Positions 1 through 5,725 of a stretch of 16,672 nt of DNA are shown here, piece after piece; the stretch's first letter is position 1; each line of letters starts with the position of its first letter. The notes beneath the pieces were generated by a model, which was not told the DNA's origin, searched no databases, and saw only the letters and a program-made list of their open reading frames with translations. The DNA lies in the NCBI GenBank assembly GCA_937900285.1, contig CALCEM010000036.1, positions 1-16,672 of the forward strand, in the 5' to 3' direction. This DNA is from an uncultured Fretibacterium sp. (GTDB lineage: Bacteria > Synergistota > Synergistia > Synergistales > Aminobacteriaceae). A program made the translations under genes and the position numbers.

Positions 1-544
1 CGCCAAAATTTAATAATTTATCGCGGTAATATTCATATTGTTTTTTTCTAGCGGTCAGCTCTGCGGTCAGCTCTGCGGTCAAATTAGTAAACAGATCCAA
101 GATCCTGACGATTTCACGCTGGACTTCGAGGGGCGGAACAGGAATTTTAATTATTTTTATTTTAGACCAGTGACGATTATAAGAGCTTGTTACATTTACA
201 TTTGCCATACAATAGTATAAAAACTTCGGAATTATAATTTTTTCATTTGCTTTTAAAATTTTTATACCGTCAGCTCCTTGAACAAACGCGAAATTTACAA
301 ATTTTAATGTGCACGTATGATCTCCAAAAATAATATATTCACCATTATCAAACGCTCCTTCTTCATCAGTATACCCTCCTATAAAATTTTGTCCTTGATC
401 TATTACTGGATACGTTCCTTTATCACGATAATTCTCTTTTTTTACTTTCAATTTTGGAGTACAAGTCTCGCACAAACTTTCTATTTCTTTAAACTCGACC
501 CCGTCAGGACATAAATTATTAATTAATTGTTTTATTTTACTCAT
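1..544 (-). CDS. hsdS: Type I restriction-modification specificity subunit HsdS, N-terminal half (runs off left edge)
   Basis: Reading the minus strand from the ATG at 544-542 gives 181 open codons to the window edge. The protein starts MSKIKQLINNLCPDGVEFK, a typical HsdS opening, followed by a first target-recognition domain (about residues 15-140, including IPVPPLEVQREIVRILD near its end). The central conserved helix has TAEL at 156-159, TAEL at 160-163, then TA and RKKQYEYYRDKLL. HsdS dictates the DNA sequence methylated or cut by the HsdM/HsdR complex, and each target-recognition domain reads half of a bipartite site. The start codon overlaps the last codons of hepT, so translation is probably coupled. 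The second target-recognition domain and the C-terminus lie outside the window. An HsdS identity is very likely; the sequence recognised cannot be predicted. Confidence 0.92.
   Translation of the reverse strand, partial: MSKIKQLINNLCPDGVEFKEIESLCETCTPKLKVKKENYRDKGTYPVIDQGQNFIGGYTDEEGAFDNGEYIIFGDHTCTLKFVNFAFVQGADGIKILKANEKIIIPKFLYYCMANVNVTSSYNRHWSKIKIIKIPVPPLEVQREIVRILDLFTNLTAELTAELTARKKQYEYYRDKLLNFG
51..80 (-). repeat. 12-bp tandem repeat encoding TAEL in hsdS
   Basis: The plus strand shows GCGGTCAGCTCT twice in tandem (51-62, 63-74) and a third partial copy GCGGTC (75-80). On the coding strand each unit encodes the four residues T-A-E-L in the helix between the two target-recognition domains. 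In the EcoR124I/EcoR124II pair, two versus three TAEL units change the spacer length of the recognition site. The same architecture is seen here with two full units plus TA. Confidence 0.9.
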
Positions 545-553
545 CGTTATTAA
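530..553 (-). repeat. 24-bp direct repeat, copy at the hepT/hsdS junction
   Basis: This stretch is identical over 24 bases to 1189-1212. On the minus strand it contains TTAATAACG, then ATG and the next codons of hsdS (SKIK). In a different frame it also encodes the last residues and stop of hepT. Bases beyond each end differ between the copies. Together the copies bracket the toxin-antitoxin pair. Confidence 0.93.
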
Positions 554-908
554 CCTCGCGATTAATATTTTCAAGGTAATTTTTTAATTCTGAAATATCT
601 CCCTGTGAAGTATTCCACGTAATATCGTAATCAATTGTTCCGTAATGATGCGCAAAAAAGTCTCTGATCTTAGCAATTTCGTGCCACGGTACAGCATTAT
701 ATTCAAATTTAAAATTATCAGAAAGATTTTTAACAAGTTCACCAATTTGAAGTATTGGCATTGATATAGAATTACGATAAATAAAGCCCTTTTCTTTGTT
801 ACAAAAAAGTTTTTTATCATTAAAAAAATTTTCATGCGTCATTTTTATTTCAATGCAATATTTAATAATTTTCCGAATAATTTGTAAATCACGTTTATTT
901 ATTTTCAT
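537..908 (-). CDS. hepT: HepT-like HEPN-domain ribonuclease toxin (DUF86 family)
   Basis: A complete 123-residue protein of the size expected for HepT. The diagnostic RX4HXY motif is present as RDFFAHHY, with Arg82, His87 and Tyr89. In studied HEPN/MNT pairs, Arg and His form the RNase active site of the toxin dimer and the Tyr is AMPylated by the partner to inactivate it; tRNA cleavage has been reported for one such toxin. The first 14 bases overlap the end of mntA, and the last codons (VNNDE, stop at 539-537) overlap the hsdS start in another frame. The gene is therefore translationally meshed with both neighbours. It is intact with all key residues, so probably functional. It is embedded in a restriction-modification operon, which suggests a guard or addiction role; that is inference. 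Confidence 0.88.
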   Translation of the reverse strand: MKINKRDLQIIRKIIKYCIEIKMTHENFFNDKKLFCNKEKGFIYRNSISMPILQIGELVKNLSDNFKFEYNAVPWHEIAKIRDFFAHHYGTIDYDITWNTSQGDISELKNYLENINREVNNDE

Positions 909-1203
909 AAATTAAAATTCCGTCCTTTTCAGCGAGAAAAATTAATTCATCATCATCTGAAGTGTCCGTAATAACATCAACGTGAGTCCCTAATAATTCT
1001 TCAAGTTCCTCGACAAAAGCCGAGTATTTTATAAGAGTATCAATTTTTCCTCTGGTAATTAAAAAATCGTAATCGCTTCGTGAATGTTGTTCACCCCTAG
1101 CGCGTGAACCAAACAATTTTATTTTTTTAACACCGTATTTAATTGCAATAGGAGCAATATTCGTCGAAAGAAAATTTAATTCATTATTTTTTATTTTACT
1201 CAT
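895..1203 (-). CDS. mntA: MntA-like minimal nucleotidyltransferase antitoxin
   Basis: A 102-residue single-domain nucleotidyltransferase. The signature GSX10DXD is complete: Gly32-Ser33, ten residues, then Asp44-Tyr45-Asp46. A third acidic residue is at Asp76 in HVDVIT. Proteins of this family transfer AMP from ATP to the conserved Tyr of HepT and so neutralise the toxin. The gene begins 5 bases after the hsdM stop and overlaps hepT by 14 bases, the usual antitoxin-first layout. Its first five residues, MSKIK, and the DNA around its start are identical to the start of hsdS, because a 24-bp direct repeat covers both. The true ancestral start may have been a little further in, with the present start borrowed from hsdS (inference). 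Confidence 0.88.
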   Translation of the reverse strand: MSKIKNNELNFLSTNIAPIAIKYGVKKIKLFGSRARGEQHSRSDYDFLITRGKIDTLIKYSAFVEELEELLGTHVDVITDTSDDDELIFLAEKDGILIYENK

Positions 1204-1212
1204 CGTTATTAA
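1189..1212 (-). repeat. 24-bp direct repeat, copy at the hsdM/mntA junction
   Basis: Identical to 530-553. On the minus strand this copy includes the hsdM stop codon TAA (1211-1209), the short gap and the first codons of mntA (MSKIK). Recombination with the other copy would remove 659 bp and leave the hsdM stop directly before an intact hsdS start. Confidence 0.93.
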
Positions 1213-2834
1213 TCTTTTTCGATTTTTGCAACAATTTTATTAATCTCATCTCTGAGCATTTGTTCACGGTTGACAATTTCAATTATTTCGGCGTTAAGTT
1301 TTGAAATATCAATTATTTCGCGAGTGTCTTCCTGTTCTACGTAAGTGCTGACGGATAAATTATAATTCTGCTCTTCTACCTCTTCATAATCTACAAGCCT
1401 GCAAAAATGTTTAATATTTTCACGTTTGGCAAAAGCATCAACAATTGTGTTAATGTTTTCAGGCGATAATTTATTATTGTTCGTAACTTTCACATATTGT
1501 TTTGTAGCGTCAATAAAAAGTATTTTGTTATCAGTTTTATTTTTTTTCAAGACCATTATACAGGTTGCTATTGATGTCCCAAAAAATAAATTATCCGGCA
1601 ATTGTATAACACAGTCCACAAAATTATTATTTACAATATATTGTCTGATTTTCTGTTCTGCTCCGCCTCTGTACATGATACCCGGAAAGCAGACTATTGC
1701 AGCAGTGCCATTTGTCGCCAAGAAAGCGATAGAATGCATTATGAAAGCGAGATCAGCTTTACTCTTTGGTGCGAGTACTCCGGCTGGAGAAAATCGAGAG
1801 TCATTAATTAAAATTGAACTATCATCGCCGCCCCATTTAATTGAGTACGGAGGATTTGAGACAATTAACTCAAACGGCTGCTCCTTCCAATGTTGCGGAT
1901 TAGTGAGAGTATCATCACATAAAATATTAAATTTTGTAAAACCTACACCATGCAGAAACATATTAATACGGCAAAGGTTATAAGTGGTTATGTTGATCTC
2001 CTGACCGTAGAATTTGACATTAACGTCATCATCCCCTTTGGGATTCTTCTCTTTGAGAATTTTCTTGACTTTCAGCAGTAAAGAGCCTGAACCGCATGCC
2101 GGATCATAAACCTTGTTAATTTCTGTTTCTCCTACAGTACCAAGTTTAGTAAGAAGCACAGACACATCTGCAGGGGTAAAGAACTCGCCTCCGGATTTGC
2201 CAGCATTAGAGGCATACATTGTCATAAGATATTCGTAAGCGTCTCCGAAAGCATCAATTTCGTTATTTTCAACTGAACCGAGATTCATAGCGGCAACACC
2301 GTTTAACAGTTTCAAAAGTCGTTCATTTCTTTTTGCTACTGTGTTACCCAGCTTGTTGCTGTTGACATCGAAATCATAAAACAATCCTTTAAAATTTTCT
2401 TCAGAATCTCCGCCTTCAGCTGATTCCTCAATATGGCGAAACACCTCATTTAATTTTTCGTTCAAAAGCATTTCAGAACCATCGGAACACTTCCAGTTTT
2501 TTTCATTGTTAGCTTTTTCTATTACGTTACAGAAAAGTTCACTCGGCAAAATAAAAAAGCCTTTTTCATCAATTAAATCCTTACAGGTGTCTGCAACTTC
2601 TTCAGCTTCTTCGTCCGACATTTTTGCATAATCAAAATTTTTATTTCCGGCATTCCATTCACCTCCATTAATATAAGAGGTCATATTTTCTGAAATATAA
2701 CGATAAAACATTGCACCAAGCACATAATTTTTAAAATCCCAACCGTCAACAGCTCCGCGTAAACCGTCAGCTATTGCCCAAATTGCACGATGTAGTTCTT
2801 CGCGTTCCTGTTCTTTTTTATTATCAACTGTCAC
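1209..2834 (-). CDS. hsdM: Type I restriction-modification DNA adenine methyltransferase subunit HsdM
   Basis: A 541-residue protein of normal HsdM length. The N-terminal helical domain is at about residues 10-60 (HRAIWAIADGLRGAVDGWDF). It is followed by GGEFFTP at 215-221, the AdoMet-binding motif DPACGSGSLLLK from 244, and the catalytic NPPY at 327-330, which marks N6-adenine methylation. The C-terminal helices would contact HsdS. The start is a GTG at 2834-2832, with GGGAGG about 9 bases upstream. It heads a compact operon hsdM-mntA-hepT-hsdS. HsdM methylates the host sites chosen by HsdS and also forms the restriction complex with HsdR, whose gene is not visible here and may lie beyond the left edge. 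Confidence 0.95.
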   Translation of the reverse strand: MTVDNKKEQEREELHRAIWAIADGLRGAVDGWDFKNYVLGAMFYRYISENMTSYINGGEWNAGNKNFDYAKMSDEEAEEVADTCKDLIDEKGFFILPSELFCNVIEKANNEKNWKCSDGSEMLLNEKLNEVFRHIEESAEGGDSEENFKGLFYDFDVNSNKLGNTVAKRNERLLKLLNGVAAMNLGSVENNEIDAFGDAYEYLMTMYASNAGKSGGEFFTPADVSVLLTKLGTVGETEINKVYDPACGSGSLLLKVKKILKEKNPKGDDDVNVKFYGQEINITTYNLCRINMFLHGVGFTKFNILCDDTLTNPQHWKEQPFELIVSNPPYSIKWGGDDSSILINDSRFSPAGVLAPKSKADLAFIMHSIAFLATNGTAAIVCFPGIMYRGGAEQKIRQYIVNNNFVDCVIQLPDNLFFGTSIATCIMVLKKNKTDNKILFIDATKQYVKVTNNNKLSPENINTIVDAFAKRENIKHFCRLVDYEEVEEQNYNLSVSTYVEQEDTREIIDISKLNAEIIEIVNREQMLRDEINKIVAKIEKD

Positions 2835-2880
2835 AGCTTAATCCTCCCTGTATAAAGTGAGCGCAGACTCAAACGAAATA

Positions 2881-2909
2881 ATAATAATATAGGAGTTAAA
2901 CGAGAACAA
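2881..2909 (-). promoter_or_regulatory. Possible sigma70-type promoter for the hsd operon
   Basis: On the minus strand TTGTTC (2909-2904) is followed after exactly 17 bases by TATTAT (2886-2881), about 50 bases before the hsdM GTG start. The -10 matches consensus at five of six positions, the -35 at only three. In DNA this AT-rich, chance matches are common. Confidence 0.35.
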
Positions 2910-2937
2910 CCGAAAAAAACGTTAATAACCCCGAACG

Positions 2938-2951
2938 TAAAAATATTTTTA
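2938..2951. promoter_or_regulatory. 14-bp AT palindrome between divergent hsdM and lysR genes
   Basis: TAAAAATATTTTTA is a perfect palindrome about 70 bases upstream of the LysR-type gene, in the 188-base gap between divergently read genes. LysR-type regulators often bind AT-rich dyads of the T-N11-A kind near their own promoters. This could be such a site but is close to what chance gives in AT-rich DNA. Confidence 0.2.
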
Positions 2952-3022
2952 AGATGCTTAATAAAGATGGATAAGAACAATTTTTTATAGTGTAAAATAA
3001 TAAAAAAACAGGTGATTTTACA

Positions 3023-3958
3023 ATGCCAACAATTCAGCAACTTTCATATATTATCAAAATATCTGAAATCGGATCAATCAATAAGGCTTCTGAAGTACTT
3101 TATGTTTCTCAGCCGTCCCTTACTAGTTCTATTCAAGAAGTTGAAAAAGGAGTAGGCTTCAAAATTTTTCATAGAAGTGGCAGGGGTGTTAATCTTACAC
3201 TTGAAGGAGCAGAATTTGTTTTATACGCTAGACAGGTAATTAATCAGTACGAGCTGTTAATGGAGCGTTTTGGAAAATCTGAAAATGTTAAGAGGAAATT
3301 CGGTGTATCCTGTCAGCATTATTCATTTGCCATCAAAGCATTCGTTGAGCTTGTTAAGGAATATGATATGCTGCAATATGATTTTGCAATCCGTGAAACT
3401 CAGACAAAAGATGTTATAAATGATTTGGCAAATATGCGCAGTGAAATCGGTATTCTTTATATGAGTGATTTCAATCGTTCAGCTATAAATAAACTGCTCA
3501 GGACTTCAGGGCTTCAGTTCCATCACCTTATCGACTGTAATGCATACGTGTATTTATGGTCAGGACATCCTCTGGCTAAAAATTCTTCCTTAACTTTTGA
3601 GGATCTGCGCGATTATCCATGCCTTTCATTTGAACAAGGAGATGGCGCTTCATTTTATTATGCTGAGGAAATTTTGAGCACCAGCGAATACCTGCGCACA
3701 ATCAAAGCTAATGACAGAGCAACAATGCTGAATCTCATGATAGGTTTGAATGGTTATACTCTATGTTCAGGAATAATATGCGAAGAACTCAACGGAACTG
3801 ATTATGTGGCTGTGCCATTCGAGTCGGATTCAGTGAACGAGAGCAGCGTTATGGAAGTCGGATATATCACCAGGAATAATACTATATTGAGTAGCATCGG
3901 AGAACTGTATATCAAAAAAATTAAGGAATACCTCAAAAAATATAACTTTAGCTTATAA
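3023..3958 (+). CDS. LysR-family transcriptional regulator
   Basis: A complete 311-residue protein. The N-terminal winged helix-turn-helix is clear (about residues 3-62: GSINKASEVLYVSQPSLTSS, then EVEKGVGFKIFHRSGRGVNLT). It is followed by the linker helix and a periplasmic-binding-protein-like effector domain to the C-terminus. The ATG is preceded by AGGTGAT at good spacing. It lies directly upstream of, and in the same direction as, the remains of a YeiH-family transporter and sulfur-carrier genes. LysR regulators next to yeiH, such as YeiE, often respond to sulfite or sulfur status, so a sulfur-linked role is a reasonable inference. The effector cannot be read from the sequence. The gene looks intact although most likely targets are decayed. 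Confidence 0.93.
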   Translation: MPTIQQLSYIIKISEIGSINKASEVLYVSQPSLTSSIQEVEKGVGFKIFHRSGRGVNLTLEGAEFVLYARQVINQYELLMERFGKSENVKRKFGVSCQHYSFAIKAFVELVKEYDMLQYDFAIRETQTKDVINDLANMRSEIGILYMSDFNRSAINKLLRTSGLQFHHLIDCNAYVYLWSGHPLAKNSSLTFEDLRDYPCLSFEQGDGASFYYAEEILSTSEYLRTIKANDRATMLNLMIGLNGYTLCSGIICEELNGTDYVAVPFESDSVNESSVMEVGYITRNNTILSSIGELYIKKIKEYLKKYNFSL

Positions 3959-3972
3959 CTCAAAATCTGTAG

Positions 3973-4014
3973 CCTGTATTAGGCAAAAAATCCGGCTTCA
4001 ATAAAATATACAGG
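3973..4014 (+). promoter_or_regulatory. Inverted repeat downstream of the LysR gene, possible operator
   Basis: CCTGTAT (3973-3979) and ATACAGG (4008-4014) form a 7-bp inverted repeat separated by 28 bases, just ahead of the GAGGTG ribosome-binding site of the YeiH remnant. There is no T-run after it, so it is not a normal terminator. It may be a leftover operator or leader structure of the decayed operon. Confidence 0.25.
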
Positions 4015-4036
4015 AATTAAAAACGAGGTGATTTAG

Positions 4037-4341
4037 TTATCAAAATTATTCATACTTGCGATATTGGTGCGTGTTATCAGTGCCGAATACACTTTTAACA
4101 GGTATCTTGAATGGGCTTTCTTCGCTTTGATTCTCGGTTTTATTATATCAAACACGGTCGGAGTTCCCTCATAGCTGAAACCTGCAGTCCAGACGGAATA
4201 TTACATCAAAACCGGGCTTGTTATAAATCTATTCAAAATATTTTAATAGGCTTTATAGCTTTTGCGATGGCTGTGTTCTTTGCTACTTTTATCAGGAAGA
4301 TTTTTCCCGATACCGAATATTGCAGTTTAAGTCATGAGTAA
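4037..4341 (+). pseudogene. Remnant of a YeiH-family (UPF0324) putative sulfate/sulfite exporter
   Basis: The first segment is read from 4037 (after GAGGTG at 4025-4030, with no usable ATG). It gives YLEWAFFALILGFIISNTV, an internal TAG after VGVPS, then LKPAVQTEYYIKTGLVI, matching the conserved early part of YeiH proteins. The reading then shifts into the frame of 4111-4341, which gives KSIQNILIGFIAFAMAVFFA, like the final membrane segment of the family. Most of the middle of the roughly 330-residue protein is missing. The gene therefore has a lost start codon, an in-frame stop, a frame change and a large internal deletion. Family identity rests on recalled conserved phrases and is fairly firm; the transported ion is not established. 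Confidence 0.7.
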
Positions 4342-4545
4342 AAAAATTTCGATTGTTACAGCGACAGAGGAGCTTGAGAGGCTTGAAGGTTTAGACGGTT
4401 GGATATTTGCTGGAGCTGACGCGCTGAAGCAGAAAAACTCAGTCAGAATACAAGAGCGCGCTTGAATTTCACAGTTATCTCGGCGGAAGTGTCGTAGTTG
4501 TTGAAAGTAATGAGGGATATTAACATTTAGAGCAGGTTCAAAACT
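4334..4545 (+). pseudogene. Unidentified decayed gene following the YeiH remnant
   Basis: ATG at 4334 overlaps the end of the previous remnant and opens 43 codons (MSKKISIVTATEELERLEGL...) ending at TGA 4463-4465. The coding signal seems to continue in another frame from about 4455 (ALEFHSYLGGSVVVVESNEG) until TAA at 4521. I do not recognise the family. The start overlap and shared strand suggest it was the second gene of the sulfur operon. Confidence 0.4.
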
Positions 4546-4847
4546 GAAAGCGTATGAATGTATAAACGCTACTGGGACTGGAACTTATAAAAGGCTATGA
4601 CTTCATTCTTGACGGCACTGATAATTTTCCCGCGAAGTTTCTGATTAACGACGCATGTGTAATGTCTCATAAGCCTTACTCACACGCAGGAAAATTGCTT
4701 GCTGGAAGTCTCTTAACGTTCGACGCGCTGACTATGAATTTTCACAAAATCAATCTGCCAAAGCGGAATCATCAGTGTGCAATCTGCAGAGATAGACCGT
4801 CAATTACTGAGTTATTCGATTATGAACAGCCAATGTGTAATTTGTGA
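4528..4847 (+). pseudogene. Remnant of a HesA/MoeB/ThiF-type E1-like adenylyltransferase
   Basis: From about 4572 the frame reads LGLELIKGYDFILDGTDNF then PAKFLINDACVMSHKPYSHAG, the conserved core of MoeB/ThiF/HesA enzymes that adenylate the C-terminal Gly of ubiquitin-like sulfur carriers. It then jumps to the C-terminal phrase GSLLTFDALTMNFHKINLPK and CAIC, the second half of the usual four-Cys zinc site. The N-terminal ATP-binding glycine loop and the first zinc CxxC are absent. The region from 4528 to 4572 holds possible broken coding (KLKAYECINA) in another frame. The 3' end (TGA 4845-4847) lies 9 bases before the next start. With the nucleotide-binding half gone it cannot be an active E1-like enzyme. 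Confidence 0.75.
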
Positions 4848-4856
4848 GGTGTCATA

Positions 4857-5474
4857 ATGAAAAAAATATCAATAAGCGGTAAAATATTCGGGACTATTAT
4901 CGAATATGCCATGAGTGAGCTGCCTAATGAAGCGTGCGGTCTCATAGCAGGGAAGGAGGAAGGAGATATGCGGACAATTGAAAAACTTTACACCCTCACG
5001 AATCAGGACAAATCACCTGAACATTTCTCGATTTCTCAGCATGAACAGTTGCAGGCGGTAAAAAATATTCGTGCTAATGGTCTTAAGTTGCTGGGAAACT
5101 GGCACTCACATCCTGATTCACCTTCAAGACCTTCCGCTGAAATAGATTACTCAACGTTGAAAAAAGGTGGCTTCATGCGACAGAAACAGAAGGGATTTTT
5201 CTCGCTGAGATTAGGAGTCGTTGGAGGGCAGGTAACTTCAGAGCAACTCAATGAGGAACGCTGTATTTCTTGCGGTGTCTGTGAAAAAACTTGCAGGAAC
5301 GGCGCAATAGAAACGTATGAAGGAAAAATCAGCATAAATTACGAGAAGTGCAATAATTGCAGACGTTGCGCTTTTACTTGCCCGGCAGATGCTTACGATA
5401 CAACAGAGGGATACTTTGTGTACTTCGGCGGACTCTGTGGAGGCATTGAGAGCGAAAATAATGGAGGTTTGTAA
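4857..5474 (+). CDS. Open chimera: truncated M67 (JAMM) peptidase joined to sulfite-reductase N-terminus and 4Fe-4S domain
   Basis: A 205-residue open frame with an ATG and a GAGGTG ribosome-binding site, but its parts come from two normally separate proteins. Residues 1-95 resemble M67 metallopeptidases that trim ThiS/CysO-type sulfur carriers: Glu25, HSHP at 83-86, Ser93. The expected SxxD Asp is replaced by an SxxxD spacing (Asp97). Residues 96-131 (IDYSTLKKGGFMRQKQKGF...) look like the start of a small anaerobic nitrite/sulfite reductase. From 132 come two ferredoxin motifs, C136-C139-C142-C146 and C165-C168-C171-C175, like the C-terminal part of the same reductase. The whole siroheme-binding middle is missing and the tail is cut after YFVYFGGLCGG. 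The most economical view is fusion by successive deletions that kept the frame. It might still bind two 4Fe-4S clusters; peptidase or reductase activity is unlikely. Confidence 0.75.
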   Translation: MKKISISGKIFGTIIEYAMSELPNEACGLIAGKEEGDMRTIEKLYTLTNQDKSPEHFSISQHEQLQAVKNIRANGLKLLGNWHSHPDSPSRPSAEIDYSTLKKGGFMRQKQKGFFSLRLGVVGGQVTSEQLNEERCISCGVCEKTCRNGAIETYEGKISINYEKCNNCRRCAFTCPADAYDTTEGYFVYFGGLCGGIESENNGGL

Positions 5475-5725
5475 TGTCTGATATAGAGATTAGCGTTGAC
5501 AGCAAAGTTGATATTACTGATGTAGTTTGCCCTGTAACATTCGTGAAAGCTCTGGTTGCTCTTGAGGAGCTTAAATCAGGGCAGGTACTCGGTATAAGAA
5601 TGAACGGCGGCGAACCCGTGCAGAATGTTCCGAAAAGCGTTAAAGATGATGGCCACCAGATATTAAAATTAATTCCCAACGAAGATGGAACATACTGCTT
5701 GTTCGTCAGAAAAGTTGATGAGTGA
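5474..5725 (+). CDS. TusA/SirA-family sulfur carrier protein
   Basis: A complete 83-residue protein of normal TusA size. The active-site region is DVVCPVTFVKALVALEELKS, with the persulfide-carrying Cys19. The usual CPxP is CPVT here, so the second Pro is Thr. The C-terminal beta strands contain NGGEPVQNVPKSVKDDGHQI, a phrase typical of this family. The ATG overlaps the last base of the preceding frame's stop (taATG), and GGAGG lies just upstream. TusA-like proteins pass sulfane sulfur between enzymes. Here it is the only complete small sulfur-transfer gene in an otherwise eroded cluster, and it overlaps the following permease gene. Confidence 0.9.
   Translation: MSDIEISVDSKVDITDVVCPVTFVKALVALEELKSGQVLGIRMNGGEPVQNVPKSVKDDGHQILKLIPNEDGTYCLFVRKVDE

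Noticed and set aside
51..80. Start of a CRISPR or intergenic repeat array
   Set aside because: The units are 12 bp, contiguous with no spacers, in frame and encode the TAEL motif of HsdS.
317..514. Small plus-strand frame with hydrophobic stretches
   Set aside because: It lies opposite the first target-recognition domain of hsdS, which is clearly coding on the minus strand.
895..1203. mntA as a truncated gene, because it is short
   Set aside because: 102 residues is normal for minimal nucleotidyltransferase antitoxins, and all catalytic Asp residues are present.
1426..1983. 185-codon open frame on the plus strand
   Set aside because: It lies wholly antisense to hsdM across the NPPY region, has no ribosome-binding site and resembles no protein; hsdM has clear motifs.
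5685..5717. Upstream ATG as the permease start
   Set aside because: It would place 11 extra polar residues inside tusA; the ATG at 5718 overlaps the tusA stop in the usual coupled form.
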